From NCBI RefSeq assembly GCF_000310205.1, contig NZ_AMXE01000025.1:1-46785 (forward strand): DNA of 46,785 nt. Reading direction: 5' to 3'. Positions 8,766-17,800 of the stretch are shown one piece after another. The translations under genes and the position numbers were made by a program. A model generated the notes under the pieces. That model ran no database searches, was not told the DNA's origin, and saw only the letters and a program-made list of their open reading frames with translations. This DNA is from Thauera linaloolentis 47Lol = DSM 12138 (lineage in GTDB: Bacteria > Pseudomonadota > Gammaproteobacteria > Burkholderiales > Rhodocyclaceae). Within the stretch, counting starts at the first letter, position 1; each line of letters starts with the position of its first letter.

Positions 8766-9280
8766 AGCGCGCATTGATCCTTGTGTGCGCAGCCGTTCTT
8801 GCGGCCTGCGGCAGCGGCGAGCAGGAAGACATCCGGGCCTGGATGGACGAGCAGGCCAAGGGGATGCGCGGTGCGGTCAAGGCCCTGCCGGAGATCAAGC
8901 CCTTTCCCATCGTCGAATACGCGGGCATCGGCGCGGACGATCCGTTCCGCAAGGGGCGAATGGAAGTGGAGAAGCGGGCGAATACCGCATTGCGGCCGAA
9001 CCTCGACCGCCGCAAGGAGCCGCTCGAGGCCTATCCGCTGGAGTCGCTGCGCATGGTCGGTGTGCTGTCGCAAGGCAAGAGCGTCCATGCCCTCGTGCTC
9101 GCGGGCAAGAACCTGCATCAGGTCAAGGTTGGAAACTACATGGGGCAGAACTTCGGCGTGGTCACCGGCATCAGCGACGGTGACATGACCTTGAAGGAGC
9201 TCGTCGAAGACGTGCAGGGTGACTGGGTCGAGCGGATCAGCACGCTGACCCTGCAGGAGCGGCAGGAGGCCGGGAGATGA
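8762..9280 (+). CDS. pilP: Type IV pilus assembly lipoprotein PilP
   Basis: Inner-membrane lipoprotein of 172 residues that connects PilNO to the PilQ secretin. Signal MKRALILVCAAVLAAC has lipidated Cys16. The C-terminal beta domain contains the typical LESLRMVGVLSQGKSVHALV and VGNYMGQNFGVVTGISDGDMTLKE stretches, which contact the secretin N-domains. ATGA overlaps occur at both ends, with pilO and pilQ. Confidence 0.95.
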   Translation: MKRALILVCAAVLAACGSGEQEDIRAWMDEQAKGMRGAVKALPEIKPFPIVEYAGIGADDPFRKGRMEVEKRANTALRPNLDRRKEPLEAYPLESLRMVGVLSQGKSVHALVLAGKNLHQVKVGNYMGQNFGVVTGISDGDMTLKELVEDVQGDWVERISTLTLQERQEAGR

Positions 9281-11430
9281 AGAAACACATTCGCGTTTTG
9301 GTTCTGGCAGCAGCCTTTGCTGCGGGCCTGATGTCGGGGCCTGCAGCGCTTGCGCAGGATGTGGCGCAGGCGCAGAGCCAGCCGAACCAGATCGAGAGCC
9401 TGGATGTCGCCGAGCACGGCGATGCGCTCTACCTGCGCCTGACGATGAAGGAGCCGCTCGCCAGTCCGCCGCCGAGCTTCAGTGTCGCGAATCCGGCGCG
9501 CATCGCGTTCGATTTCCGCGATACGGGCAATGCGCTGGGGCGCAATGTGCAAAGCGTCGAGCAGGGCGACCTGCGCAGCGTGAACATCGTCCAGGCGGGC
9601 GACCGAACGCGGCTGGTGCTCAACCTGGTCCGGGTCAGCCCCTACGAGACCCGCATCGATGGCCGGAACGTCATCATTGCCATCCGGCCTGCCAGCACGC
9701 AGGACACGCAAGCGTCCGTCGTGGTGCAGGCACAGGGCAACTTCGCTGCATCCCGGGTTGCGGCTGGAGGTGGTGTGGCGGTGCGTGACATCAACTTCCG
9801 TCGCGGTACGGAAGGCGAGGGGCGGGTGGTGGTTGATCTGTCGAATGCCGAAACCGGAATCGACATCCGCCAGCAGGGTGGCAATCTCGTCGTCGATTTC
9901 CTCAAGACTTCCCTGCCCGAGCACTTGCGCCGGCGTTCCGACGTGATCGATTTCGGCACTCCGGTGACGGCGATGACCGCGCAGCAGTCGGGCGACAACG
10001 TGCGCCTGACGGTGACACCGAACGGCTTGTGGGAGCACAACGCCTACCAGAGCGACAACCGCTTCGTGCTCGAAGTGAAGCGCGTGGTCGAGGATCCGAA
10101 CAAGCTCGTGCAGGGCGCGCGCGGGTAGTACCAGGGCGAGAAACTGTCCCTGAACTTCCAGAACATCGATGTGCGCTCGGTCCTGCAGGTCATCGCCGAC
10201 TTCACCGATTTCAACATCATCACTTCCGATTCGGTGCAGGGTAGCCTGACGCTGCGCCTCAAGGATGTGCCCTGGGATCAGGCACTGGACATCATCCTGC
10301 AGGCCAAGGGCCTGGACATGCGCAAGAACGGCAACGTGATCTGGATCGCGCCGGGTGATGAATTGGCAGCGCGCGAGAAGCTGCAACTCGAGTCCAAGGC
10401 GCAAATCGGCGACCTGGAGCCCCTGTCGACGGAGAGCTTCCAGATCAACTACCACAAGGCAAAGGAGATTCAGGCTTTCCTGAGCAGCAGGGACCAACCC
10501 TTTCTGTCGAAGCGTGGTGCGATCAACGTCGATGAGCGCAGCAACAAGTTGTTCGTGACCGACGTTGGGTCGCGTCTGCATGCATTGCGCCGTGTCGTTC
10601 AAGAGATTGATGTCGCGCCGCAACAGGTGCTGATCGAAGCGCGTATCGTTGAGGCCAACAAGACTTTCGCGCGGGACCTTGGTGTGCGCCTGGGGTTTGG
10701 TGATCGAACCAATCGTAGTCTTGGCAACGGGGCTAAGCTGGGGTTCGGTAGTTCCGAATTTGCATCGGTCAATCCTGACGGAACGATCAACACGGGAGAT
10801 GATGCATCGATCAATTCGATCATCCGGCGAGTGGGCGAAAGTGCGACTAGTGGGCCGGGTGCCGTTACCAACAGCTTCGGCAATTTGAACCTAACACTGT
10901 TCAACAGCAGTCTGACGCGCTTTCTCAATCTGGAACTCAACGCCCAGGAGACGGATGGTCGCATTCGTCTGGTGTCGAGCCCCCGTGTCCTGACGGCTAA
11001 TCAGGTCGAGGCGCTGATCGAGCAAGGTACCGAAATCCCCTATGAAGAGGCGAGCAGTTCGGGGGCGACCAGTGTGTCGTTCAAGAAGGCCGTGCTGTCG
11101 CTGAAGGTCAAGCCGCAGATTACTCCGGATGGCCGTCTGCAATTGTCGATCGAGGTCAATAAGGATTCTCGCGGAGAAGATACGCGTGCAGGGCCGGCGA
11201 TTGACACCAAGAAAGTCAAGAGCGAAGTGTTGATCGAGAATGGCGGGACGGTCGTGATTGGCGGTATCTATGAAGAAACCGATACGAGCACGACCCAGCA
11301 GGTGCCTTTGCTGGGTGATATTCCGGTCCTGGGGCATCTGTTCAAATCGAACATGAAGAACTCCGAGCGCCGGGAGATGCTCGTCTTCATCACCCCGCGC
11401 ATCGTCGCCGACGCACTCACGCTGCGGTAA
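9277..11430 (+). pseudogene. pilQ: Type IV pilus secretin PilQ, interrupted by an in-frame amber codon
   Basis: Outer-membrane secretin forming the pilus exit pore. The frame from ATG 9277 has a signal peptide (cleavage likely after ALA26) and N-terminal AMIN domains for peptidoglycan binding, then stops at TAG codon 284 (10126-10128). The next codons in the same frame continue family sequence without loss: YQGEKLSLNFQNIDVRSVL (STN domain), N-domains and the C-terminal secretin beta-barrel to 11430. One base substitution therefore splits an otherwise normal 717-codon gene. The first part (9277-10128, 283 aa) lacks the pore. The second has only a GTG at 10171, no ribosome site and no signal peptide. 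It may be a genuine null allele, a sequencing error, or readthrough by a suppressor tRNA; the sequence cannot decide. The second half also uses more A/T at wobble positions. Confidence 0.88.
10126..10128 (+). other. In-frame TAG within pilQ
   Basis: Codon 284 of pilQ reads TAG between ...KLVQGARG and YQGEKLSL.... Upstream and downstream frames are identical, so no indel is involved. CAG, AAG or another one-base neighbour is the likely ancestral codon. Confidence 0.9.
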
Positions 11431-11455
11431 GTTTTCACACTGCTGATACAATGCC

Positions 11456-11492
11456 GGGGCGGGCATCCTCGAAGGGTGCCCGCCCCTTTTTT
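11456..11492 (+). terminator. Rho-independent terminator after pilQ
   Basis: A 10-bp perfect stem (11456-11465 with 11477-11486) extends inward by CCT/AGG and is followed by six T (11487-11492). It lies 25 bases after the pilQ stop and before aroK, so it can end the pil transcript or act as an attenuator for aroKB. Confidence 0.9.
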
Positions 11493-11517
11493 CATCTGGA
11501 CTTCCGGCGAATCGCGC

Positions 11518-12063
11518 GTGAGCTGCTTGATACTGATCGGCATGATGGGAGCCGGCAAGACCACGGTCGGCAGGGAGCTTGCGCGTCGGCGCAAGGTCCG
11601 CTTCGCCGATTGCGACCAGGAGATCGTCGCCCGTACCGGGGTGAGCATCCCGACCATCTTCGAGATCGAGGGCGAGCAGGGCTTCCGGCGCCGCGAGACG
11701 CAGATGATCGATGAGCTCTCGCTCGAACCGGACATCGTCATCGCCACCGGCGGCGGCGTGGTGACCACGCCGACCAACCGCGCGCTGATGCGCGGCCGCG
11801 GCGTGGTGGTCTATCTCAACGTGCCGCCGCAGATCCTGTACGAACGTACCCGCCACGACCGCAACCGCCCCCTGCTGCAGGTCGACGATCCGCGCCAGCG
11901 CATCGAGGAGCTCTATCGGCAGCGCGACCCGCTCTACCGCGAGGTCGCGCACCTGGTCATCGACGGCGGCCGAGGCAATCCGGGGACGATGGTGCGGATG
12001 ATCGAGAATGCGCTGCAGAAACTCGCGCAGCAGACACTGAAGAACACGCCATGCGAACCCTGA
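11518..12063 (+). CDS. aroK: Shikimate kinase
   Basis: Cytosolic NMP-kinase-fold enzyme that phosphorylates shikimate at the 3-OH using ATP (aromatic amino acid pathway). From the GTG at 11518 it is 181 residues with P-loop GMMGAGKT (8-15), the shikimate-binding D/R residues ([13 protein letters not shown]), GGGVV and the lid segment [11 protein letters not shown]. The frame is open back to 11476, but that ATG falls inside the terminator hairpin, so 11518 is chosen. It overlaps aroB by 13 bases, the usual aroKB pair. Confidence 0.95.
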   Translation: MSCLILIGMMGAGKTTVGRELARRRKVRFADCDQEIVARTGVSIPTIFEIEGEQGFRRRETQMIDELSLEPDIVIATGGGVVTTPTNRALMRGRGVVVYLNVPPQILYERTRHDRNRPLLQVDDPRQRIEELYRQRDPLYREVAHLVIDGGRGNPGTMVRMIENALQKLAQQTLKNTPCEP

Positions 12064-13133
12064 ACGTCGCCCTCGGCGATCGCGCCTACCCGATCCACAT
12101 CGGCCGCGGCCTGCTCGACCGCGCCGAACTGATCCTGCCGCATCTCAAGACGAAGCGTGTCGCGATCGTCACCAATGACGTGGTCGGACCGCTCTACCTC
12201 GATCGGCTGCGGAGCACGCTGGAAGCCGCCGGCGTGCGGGCTGCGTCGGTGGTCCTGCCCGATGGCGAGGTGCACAAGGACTGGCCGACGCTGAACCGCA
12301 TCTTCGACATGCTGCTGGCCGAGCGCTGCGAGCGCTCCACTACGCTGGTCGCACTCGGTGGCGGCGTCGTCGGCGACATGGGCGGCTTTGCCGCCGCCTG
12401 CTACCAGCGCGGCATGCCTTTCATCCAGATTCCGACGACGCTGCTTGCGCAGGTCGATTCCTCGGTGGGCGGCAAGACGGCGATCAACCACCCGCTGGGC
12501 AAGAACATGATCGGCGCCTTCTACCAGCCGAAGCTGGTGCTCGCCGATATCGACACACTGGCGACGCTGCCGGCGCGAGAGCTGTCCGCCGGCCTGGCCG
12601 AGGTGATCAAGTACGGGCTGATCCGCGACGGAGAGTTCCTCGGCTGGCTGCAGCACAATCTCGAGCGTCTGATGGCGCGCGACCCTGAGGCGCTGGTCCA
12701 TGCGATCGAGGTGTCCTGCCGCAACAAGGCCGAGGTGGTGGCCGCTGACGAAACCGAGCAGGGCGAGCGTGCGTTGCTGAACCTCGGCCACACTTTCGGT
12801 CACGCCATCGAAACCGGGCTGGGCTACGGTGAGTGGCTGCACGGCGAGGCCGTGGCGGCGGGGACGCTGATGGCAGCGGAGCTGTCGTGCCGCCTGGGCT
12901 GGCTGGACGAAGCCGGCGTGGAGAACATCGCCGCCTTGTTCGAGCGTGCGGCGCTGCCGGTCCGGGGGCCGAAGCTGGGTGTCGAGCGCTACCTGGAGCT
13001 GATGGCGCACGACAAGAAGGTCGAGGCCGGCAGGCTGCGCTTGGTGCTGCTGCGCGCGCTCGGCCAGGGTGTCATCCATGGCGATGCGCCGCAGGCCGAC
13101 ATCGTCGCGGCGATCGAGGCGCGTTGCCGCTGA
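12051..13133 (+). CDS. aroB: 3-dehydroquinate synthase
   Basis: NAD- and metal-dependent cytosolic enzyme that converts DAHP to 3-dehydroquinate, the second step of the shikimate pathway. At 360 residues it has family length. It contains the NAD-binding [19 protein letters not shown], the substrate loop [19 protein letters not shown] and the metal-binding histidines in [12 protein letters not shown] and LHGEAVAAG. It starts inside the 3' end of aroK, indicating coupling, and is followed by a 117-base gap to dgt in which I see no clear signal. Confidence 0.97.
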   Translation: MRTLNVALGDRAYPIHIGRGLLDRAELILPHLKTKRVAIVTNDVVGPLYLDRLRSTLEAAGVRAASVVLPDGEVHKDWPTLNRIFDMLLAERCERSTTLVALGGGVVGDMGGFAAACYQRGMPFIQIPTTLLAQVDSSVGGKTAINHPLGKNMIGAFYQPKLVLADIDTLATLPARELSAGLAEVIKYGLIRDGEFLGWLQHNLERLMARDPEALVHAIEVSCRNKAEVVAADETEQGERALLNLGHTFGHAIETGLGYGEWLHGEAVAAGTLMAAELSCRLGWLDEAGVENIAALFERAALPVRGPKLGVERYLELMAHDKKVEAGRLRLVLLRALGQGVIHGDAPQADIVAAIEARCR

Positions 13134-13250
13134 GCCGGGGCGGTATGCGGTCGCCTCCCACTTCGCCGGCATGTCCGGCCGCGGGCGGGCGTGTGGCGGA
13201 TACGCCTCGTGCGCTGAACCTGGCCTGATTTCCGAGTCGAGGACGAACCG

Positions 13251-14375
13251 ATGCTGCAGCTTGCCCCCTATGCCGTCACCGAAGGCAATTCCCGCGGACG
13301 CATCCATGACGAACCGGCGCCGGTCGCGCGGGGCAACTTCCAGCGCGACCGTGACCGCATCGTCCATTCGACCGCTTTCCGGCGCCTGGAGTACAAGACC
13401 CAGGTGTTCGTCAATCATGAAGGCGACCTGTTCCGCACCCGCCTGACGCACAGCATCGAGGTCGCCCAGATCACGCGCGGCATCGCCCGCCAGCTCGGCC
13501 TCAACGAAGATCTTGCCGAATCTATCGCCCTCGCCCACGATCTCGGCCACACGCCCTTCGGTCATGCCGGCCAGGATGCGTTGAACGCCTGCATGAAGGA
13601 GCATGGCGGCTTCGAGCACAACCTGCAGTCGCTGCGCACCGTCGACCGGCTCGAAGACCGCTATGCCGGCTTTGATGGCCTGAACCTGATGTTCGAGACG
13701 CGTGAAGGCATCCTCAAGCATTGTTCGCACGCCAACGCCGAGCGCCTGGGCGACGTCGGCCAGCGCTTCCTGGACGGCACCCAGCCTTCGCTCGAAGCGC
13801 AACTCGCCAACCTGGCCGACGAGATCGCCTACAACAACCACGACGTCGATGACGGTCTGCGCTCCGGCCTGATCACGCTCGAACAGCTCGACGAAGTGCC
13901 CTTGTTCGCGGCGCAGCGCCGCGAGGCCGAGGCGCGCTGGCCCGGCCTCGCGGGACGTCGACTGATCAACGAGACCGTGCGCCGCATGATCCACCTGATG
14001 GTGATCGACCTGCTGGAGCAGGCCCGTGCCAACATCGCCGCGGCCGGCGTGGCCTCGCTCGACGAGGTGCGCGCGGCGCCACGGCTGGTGGCGTATTCCG
14101 ATGCGCTGCAGCCGCGCCTGCGCGAGCTCAAGCTCTTTCTGCGCGAGCAGCTCTACCGCCACTACCAGGTGCTGCGCATGACCAACAAGGCGCGCCGCAT
14201 CGTGGGCGAACTGTTCGCGGCCTTCATGGAAGATCCGCACATCCTGCCGCCGCAATACCAGGCGATGGCACGCGAGGACAAGGCACGCGCCATCGCCGAC
14301 TACATCGCCGGCATGACCGACCGCTATGCGATGAAGGAGCACCGGCGCCTGTTTGCCGTCGGCGAGATCTACTGA
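13251..14375 (+). CDS. dgt: Deoxyguanosinetriphosphate triphosphohydrolase-like protein (HD domain)
   Basis: HD-domain dNTPase, 374 residues. dGTPases release deoxynucleoside plus tripolyphosphate; substrate range is not visible here. Metal ligands of the HD fold are seen at His67 (RLTHSIEV), His96-Asp97 ([15 protein letters not shown]) and the later Asp in [16 protein letters not shown]. Start ATG 13251 has GAGGA seven bases upstream. Position between aroB and gltB is conserved in related betaproteobacteria. Confidence 0.93.
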   Translation: MLQLAPYAVTEGNSRGRIHDEPAPVARGNFQRDRDRIVHSTAFRRLEYKTQVFVNHEGDLFRTRLTHSIEVAQITRGIARQLGLNEDLAESIALAHDLGHTPFGHAGQDALNACMKEHGGFEHNLQSLRTVDRLEDRYAGFDGLNLMFETREGILKHCSHANAERLGDVGQRFLDGTQPSLEAQLANLADEIAYNNHDVDDGLRSGLITLEQLDEVPLFAAQRREAEARWPGLAGRRLINETVRRMIHLMVIDLLEQARANIAAAGVASLDEVRAAPRLVAYSDALQPRLRELKLFLREQLYRHYQVLRMTNKARRIVGELFAAFMEDPHILPPQYQAMAREDKARAIADYIAGMTDRYAMKEHRRLFAVGEIY

Positions 14376-14381
14376 AACTTG

Positions 14382-14458
14382 CCGTAGGAGTGGGTTTAGC
14401 CGCGACAGCAGCCGTGGAAGCGGCATCGCAGCTCTGTTCGCGGCTGAAGCTCCTACGG
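14382..14458. repeat. REP-like palindromic element
   Basis: A 77-base imperfect palindrome. Outer arms CCGTAGGAG (14382-14390) and CTCCTACGG (14450-14458) are perfect; inner arms AGCCGCGA (14398-14405) and TCGCGGCT (14438-14445) are also perfect. The pattern resembles the GTAGGAG...GCCGCGA extragenic palindromes dispersed in pseudomonads and Rhodocyclales. Only one copy is in the window, so dispersal is assumed, not seen. It occupies the gap just after dgt. Confidence 0.7.
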
Positions 14459-14575
14459 CGGGGCTCCTTGGGAGGCTCTGCGAGCCGGGCTGCGCAGCTC
14501 ACCGCCGTTCCAGAATGGTGCCTGTTCTGGCCCGATTCCTGCTTGAAAAGCCCATGTCGCAGCGCAAAAAAATTC
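14459..14575. other. Intergenic stretch between REP-like element and gltB promoter
   Basis: About 117 bases with no convincing reading frame. Part of the 452-base dgt-gltB gap. Short GC inverted patches occur (GGCTCTGCGAGCC region), but I assign no function. Confidence 0.4.
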
Positions 14576-14604
14576 TTGAAGCCAGTGTTTCCGGGGCGTA
14601 TAGT
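14576..14604 (+). promoter_or_regulatory. Sigma70-type promoter for gltBD
   Basis: TTGAAG (14576-14581), a 17-base spacer and TATAGT (14599-14604), followed by a T-rich start region. The expected start is near 14611, which leaves a leader of about 217 bases before the gltB ATG. Based on consensus match and spacing. Confidence 0.65.
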
Positions 14605-14632
14605 TTTTTTGTCAAGCAGGTTTTCGATTTAG

Positions 14633-14712
14633 ATGACCAAAATGGTGCATGCGGTGGTTCCATCGTGGTGCATCGGTCGATAAAACCAGAGTTTTTGCAC
14701 CATTGTGGTGCG
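14633..14712 (+). promoter_or_regulatory. Cluster of three NtrC-like palindromes upstream of gltB
   Basis: The best site is 14696-14712 (TGCACCATTGTGGTGCG), matching the NtrC consensus TGCACCA-N3-TGGTGCA at 13 of 14 positions. Two weaker sites have a perfect right half TGGTGCA (14643-14649 and 14666-14672) with degenerate left halves (4 of 7 each). All lie downstream of the predicted start site, which would suit repression. Alternatively the repeats act as RNA hairpins. Confidence 0.6.
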
Positions 14713-14719
14713 GGACATG

Positions 14720-14748
14720 AAGCCGGTGCGCACGCGCCCGGCTTTTTT
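14720..14748 (+). terminator. Intrinsic terminator/attenuator in the gltB leader
   Basis: AAGCCGG (14720-14726) pairs with CCGGCTT (14738-14744) around an 11-nt loop and runs into six T (14743-14748). It sits about 80 bases before gltB and about 110 after the predicted start, so it would either end a short leader RNA of about 135 nt or attenuate gltBD. Confidence 0.65.
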
Positions 14749-14827
14749 GTGCGCGTTCGGTTTGTCTGCTGAACTTCGAATGAGAGGCCAGCGCGTGATT
14801 TCTTCTGTCGTTTTTGAGGAAAAGAAG

Positions 14828-17800
14828 ATGGATCTGCCCCAAAAGCAGGGTCTTTACGACCCGGCCAACGAACATGATGCCTGTGGCGTGGGTTTCATCG
14901 CCCACATCAAGGGCAGGAAAACGCATGACATCGTCCTCCAGGGCCTCGAGATCCTGAAGAATCTCGACCACCGCGGCGCGGTCGGCGCCGACCCCCTGCA
15001 GGGCGATGGCGCCGGCATCCTGATCCAGATCCCGGATCAGCTCTACCGCGAGGAAATGGCAAAGCAGGGCGTGACCCTGCCGCTGTCGGGTGAATATGGC
15101 GTGGGCATGGTCTTCATGCCCAAGGAAGCCGCATCGCGCCTGGCCTGTGAGGAAGAAATCGAACGCGCGGTCGCGGCCGAAGGGCAGGTCGTGCTCGGCT
15201 GGCGCGACGTGCCGGTCAACCCCGACATGCCGATGTCGCCGACGGTCAAGGCCAAGGAGCCGGTGATCCGCCAGATCTTCATCGGCCGCGGCCCCGACGT
15301 GATGGTCACCGAGGCGCTCGAGCGCAAGCTCTACGTCGTGCGCCGCCGCGCCGCGAACGCCATCGGCGCCCTTGCCCTCAAGCACGGCAAGGAGTTCTAC
15401 ATGGTGTCGATGTCGGCGCGCACGGTGAACTACAAGGGCCTGCTGCTGGCCAACCAGGTCGGCGAGTACTACCTCGATCTGGTCGACCCGCGCACGGTAT
15501 CGGCGCTGTCGCTGGTGCACCAGCGCTTCTCGACCAACACCTTCCCGAAGTGGGATCTGGCCCACCCCTTCCGCTACATCGCCCACAACGGCGAAATCAA
15601 CACCCTGCGCGGCAACTACAACTGGATGCGCGCGCGCGAGAAAGGCGTGCATTCGCCGCTGCTGGGCGAGGACCTGCAGAAGATCTGGCCGTTGATCTAT
15701 CCCGGCCAGTCCGATTCGGCTTCCTTCGACAATGCGCTCGAACTGCTGGTCATGAGCGGCTATTCGCTCGCCCACGCGATGATGATGATGATTCCCGAAG
15801 CGTGGGAATCGCATGCACAGATGGACGAGAAGCGCCGCGCCTTCTACGAATACCACGCCGCGATGATGGAGCCGTGGGACGGCCCGGCCGCGGTGGCCTT
15901 CACCGACGGCCGCCAGATCGGTGCCACCCTCGACCGCAACGGCTTGCGCCCGGCACGCTACCTCGTCACCGACGACGACCTCGTCGTCATGGCGTCCGAA
16001 TCCGGCGTGCTGCCGATTCCGGACAGCAAGATCGTCAAGAAGTGGCGCCTGCAGCCGGGCAAGATGTTCCTGATCGACATGGAACAGGGCCGCATCATCG
16101 GCGATCAGGAGCTCAAGGAGTCGCTCGCCAACGCCCGCCCGTATGCCGATTGGCTGCGCCGCATCAACATCAAGCTCGACAGCCTGGCCGCTCCGGTCGG
16201 CAGCGTGGCCGACGCCGAGGGCGGACGCGTGGCGCCGCTGCTCGATCGCCAGCAGGCTTTCGGCTACACCCAGGAAGACATCAAGTTCATCCTCGAACCG
16301 ATGGGCAGGGCGGGCGAGGAGGCGACCGGCTCGATGGGCAACGACTCGCCGCTGGCGGTGCTGTCGAGCAAGAACAAGCCGCTCTACAACTACTTCCGCC
16401 AGCTCTTCGCGCAGGTCACCAACCCGCCGATCGACCCGATCCGTGAGCAGATGGTGATGTCGCTGGTGTCCTTCATCGGGCCGAAGCCCAACCTGCTCGA
16501 GATCAACGAGATCAATCCGCCGTTCCGCCTCGAAGTGAGCCAGCCGGTGCTGGATTTCGACGGCATGGCCAAGATCCGCAACATCGCGCGCTACACGCAG
16601 AACAAGTTCCGCTCGGCCGAGCTGGACATCTGTTATCCGGCGCAATGGGGCAAGGAAGGCGTCGAGGCGCGCCTGGCCTCGCTCTGTGCCGAAGCCGAAA
16701 ACGCGGTGCTGGGCGGCAACAACATCCTGATCGTGTCCGATCGCAAACTGACGGCCGAGCGCATCGCCATTCCCGCGTTGCTGGCGCTGTCGGCCATCCA
16801 CCAGCACCTGGTGGCGAAGGGTCTGCGCACCCGTGCCGGCCTGGTGGTCGAGACCGGTTCGGCACGCGAGGTGCATCACTTCGCGGTGCTGGCCGGCTAT
16901 GGCGCCGAGGCGGTGCACCCCTACCTCGCGCTGGAAACCCTGCAGCACCTCGCGGGCGATACGGAAAGCGCCGCCAAGTACGTCAAGCACTTCGTCAAGG
17001 CCGTCGGCAAGGGCCTGATGAAGGTCATGTCCAAGATGGGCATCTCGACCTACATGTCCTACACCGGCGCGCAGATCTTCGAGGCCGTCGGCCTGCAGCA
17101 GGCGCTGCTCGACAAGTACTTCACCGGCACCACCAGCCAGGTCGAAGGCATCGGCGTGTTCGAGGTCATGGAAGAGTCGATCCGCCAGCACAAGGCCGCG
17201 TTCGGCGCCGACCCGGTGCTGCACGACATGCTCGACGCCGGTGGCGAGTACGCCTTCCGCATCCGCGGCGAAGAGCACATGTGGACGCCGGACGCCATCG
17301 CCAAGCTGCAGCACTCGACGCGCTCGGGCAAGTTCGACACCTACAAGGAATACGCCCGCATCATCAACGACCAGAGCAGGCGGCACATGACGCTGCGCGG
17401 CCTGTTCGAGCTGAAGGCCGCCGCCACGCCGGTGCCGCTGGAGGAGGTCGAGCCGGCCAAGGAGATCGTCAAGCGCTTCGCCACCGGCGCGATGTCGCTC
17501 GGCTCGATCTCCACCGAAGCGCACACCACGCTCGCGGTGGCGATGAACCGCATCGGCGGCAAGTCGAACACCGGCGAGGGTGGCGAGGACCCGATGCGCT
17601 TCAAGCCGCTGACCGAGGCGATCAGGCTGTCGCAGGTCATCGGCGAGAAGCGCATCGCGCGCGACCTCGACCTGCAGGCGGGCGATTCGCTGCGCTCGGC
17701 GATCAAGCAGGTCGCCTCGGGCCGTTTCGGCGTCACCACCGAATACCTGGTCAATGCCGACCAGATCCAGATCAAGATGGCCCAGGGCGCCAAGCCCGGC

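Noticed and set aside
10171-11430. The downstream pilQ frame as an independent gene starting at GTG 10171
   Set aside because: It has no ribosome site and no signal peptide, and it begins inside the STN domain; it is the remainder of pilQ after the amber codon.
11476-11517. An ATG start for aroK at 11476
   Set aside because: The codon lies inside the right side of the pilQ terminator, and the extra 14 residues are not part of shikimate kinases.
14633-14827. A sigma54 (-24/-12) promoter for gltB near the NtrC-like sites
   Set aside because: I looked for GG-N10-GC spacing and found none with flanking consensus.
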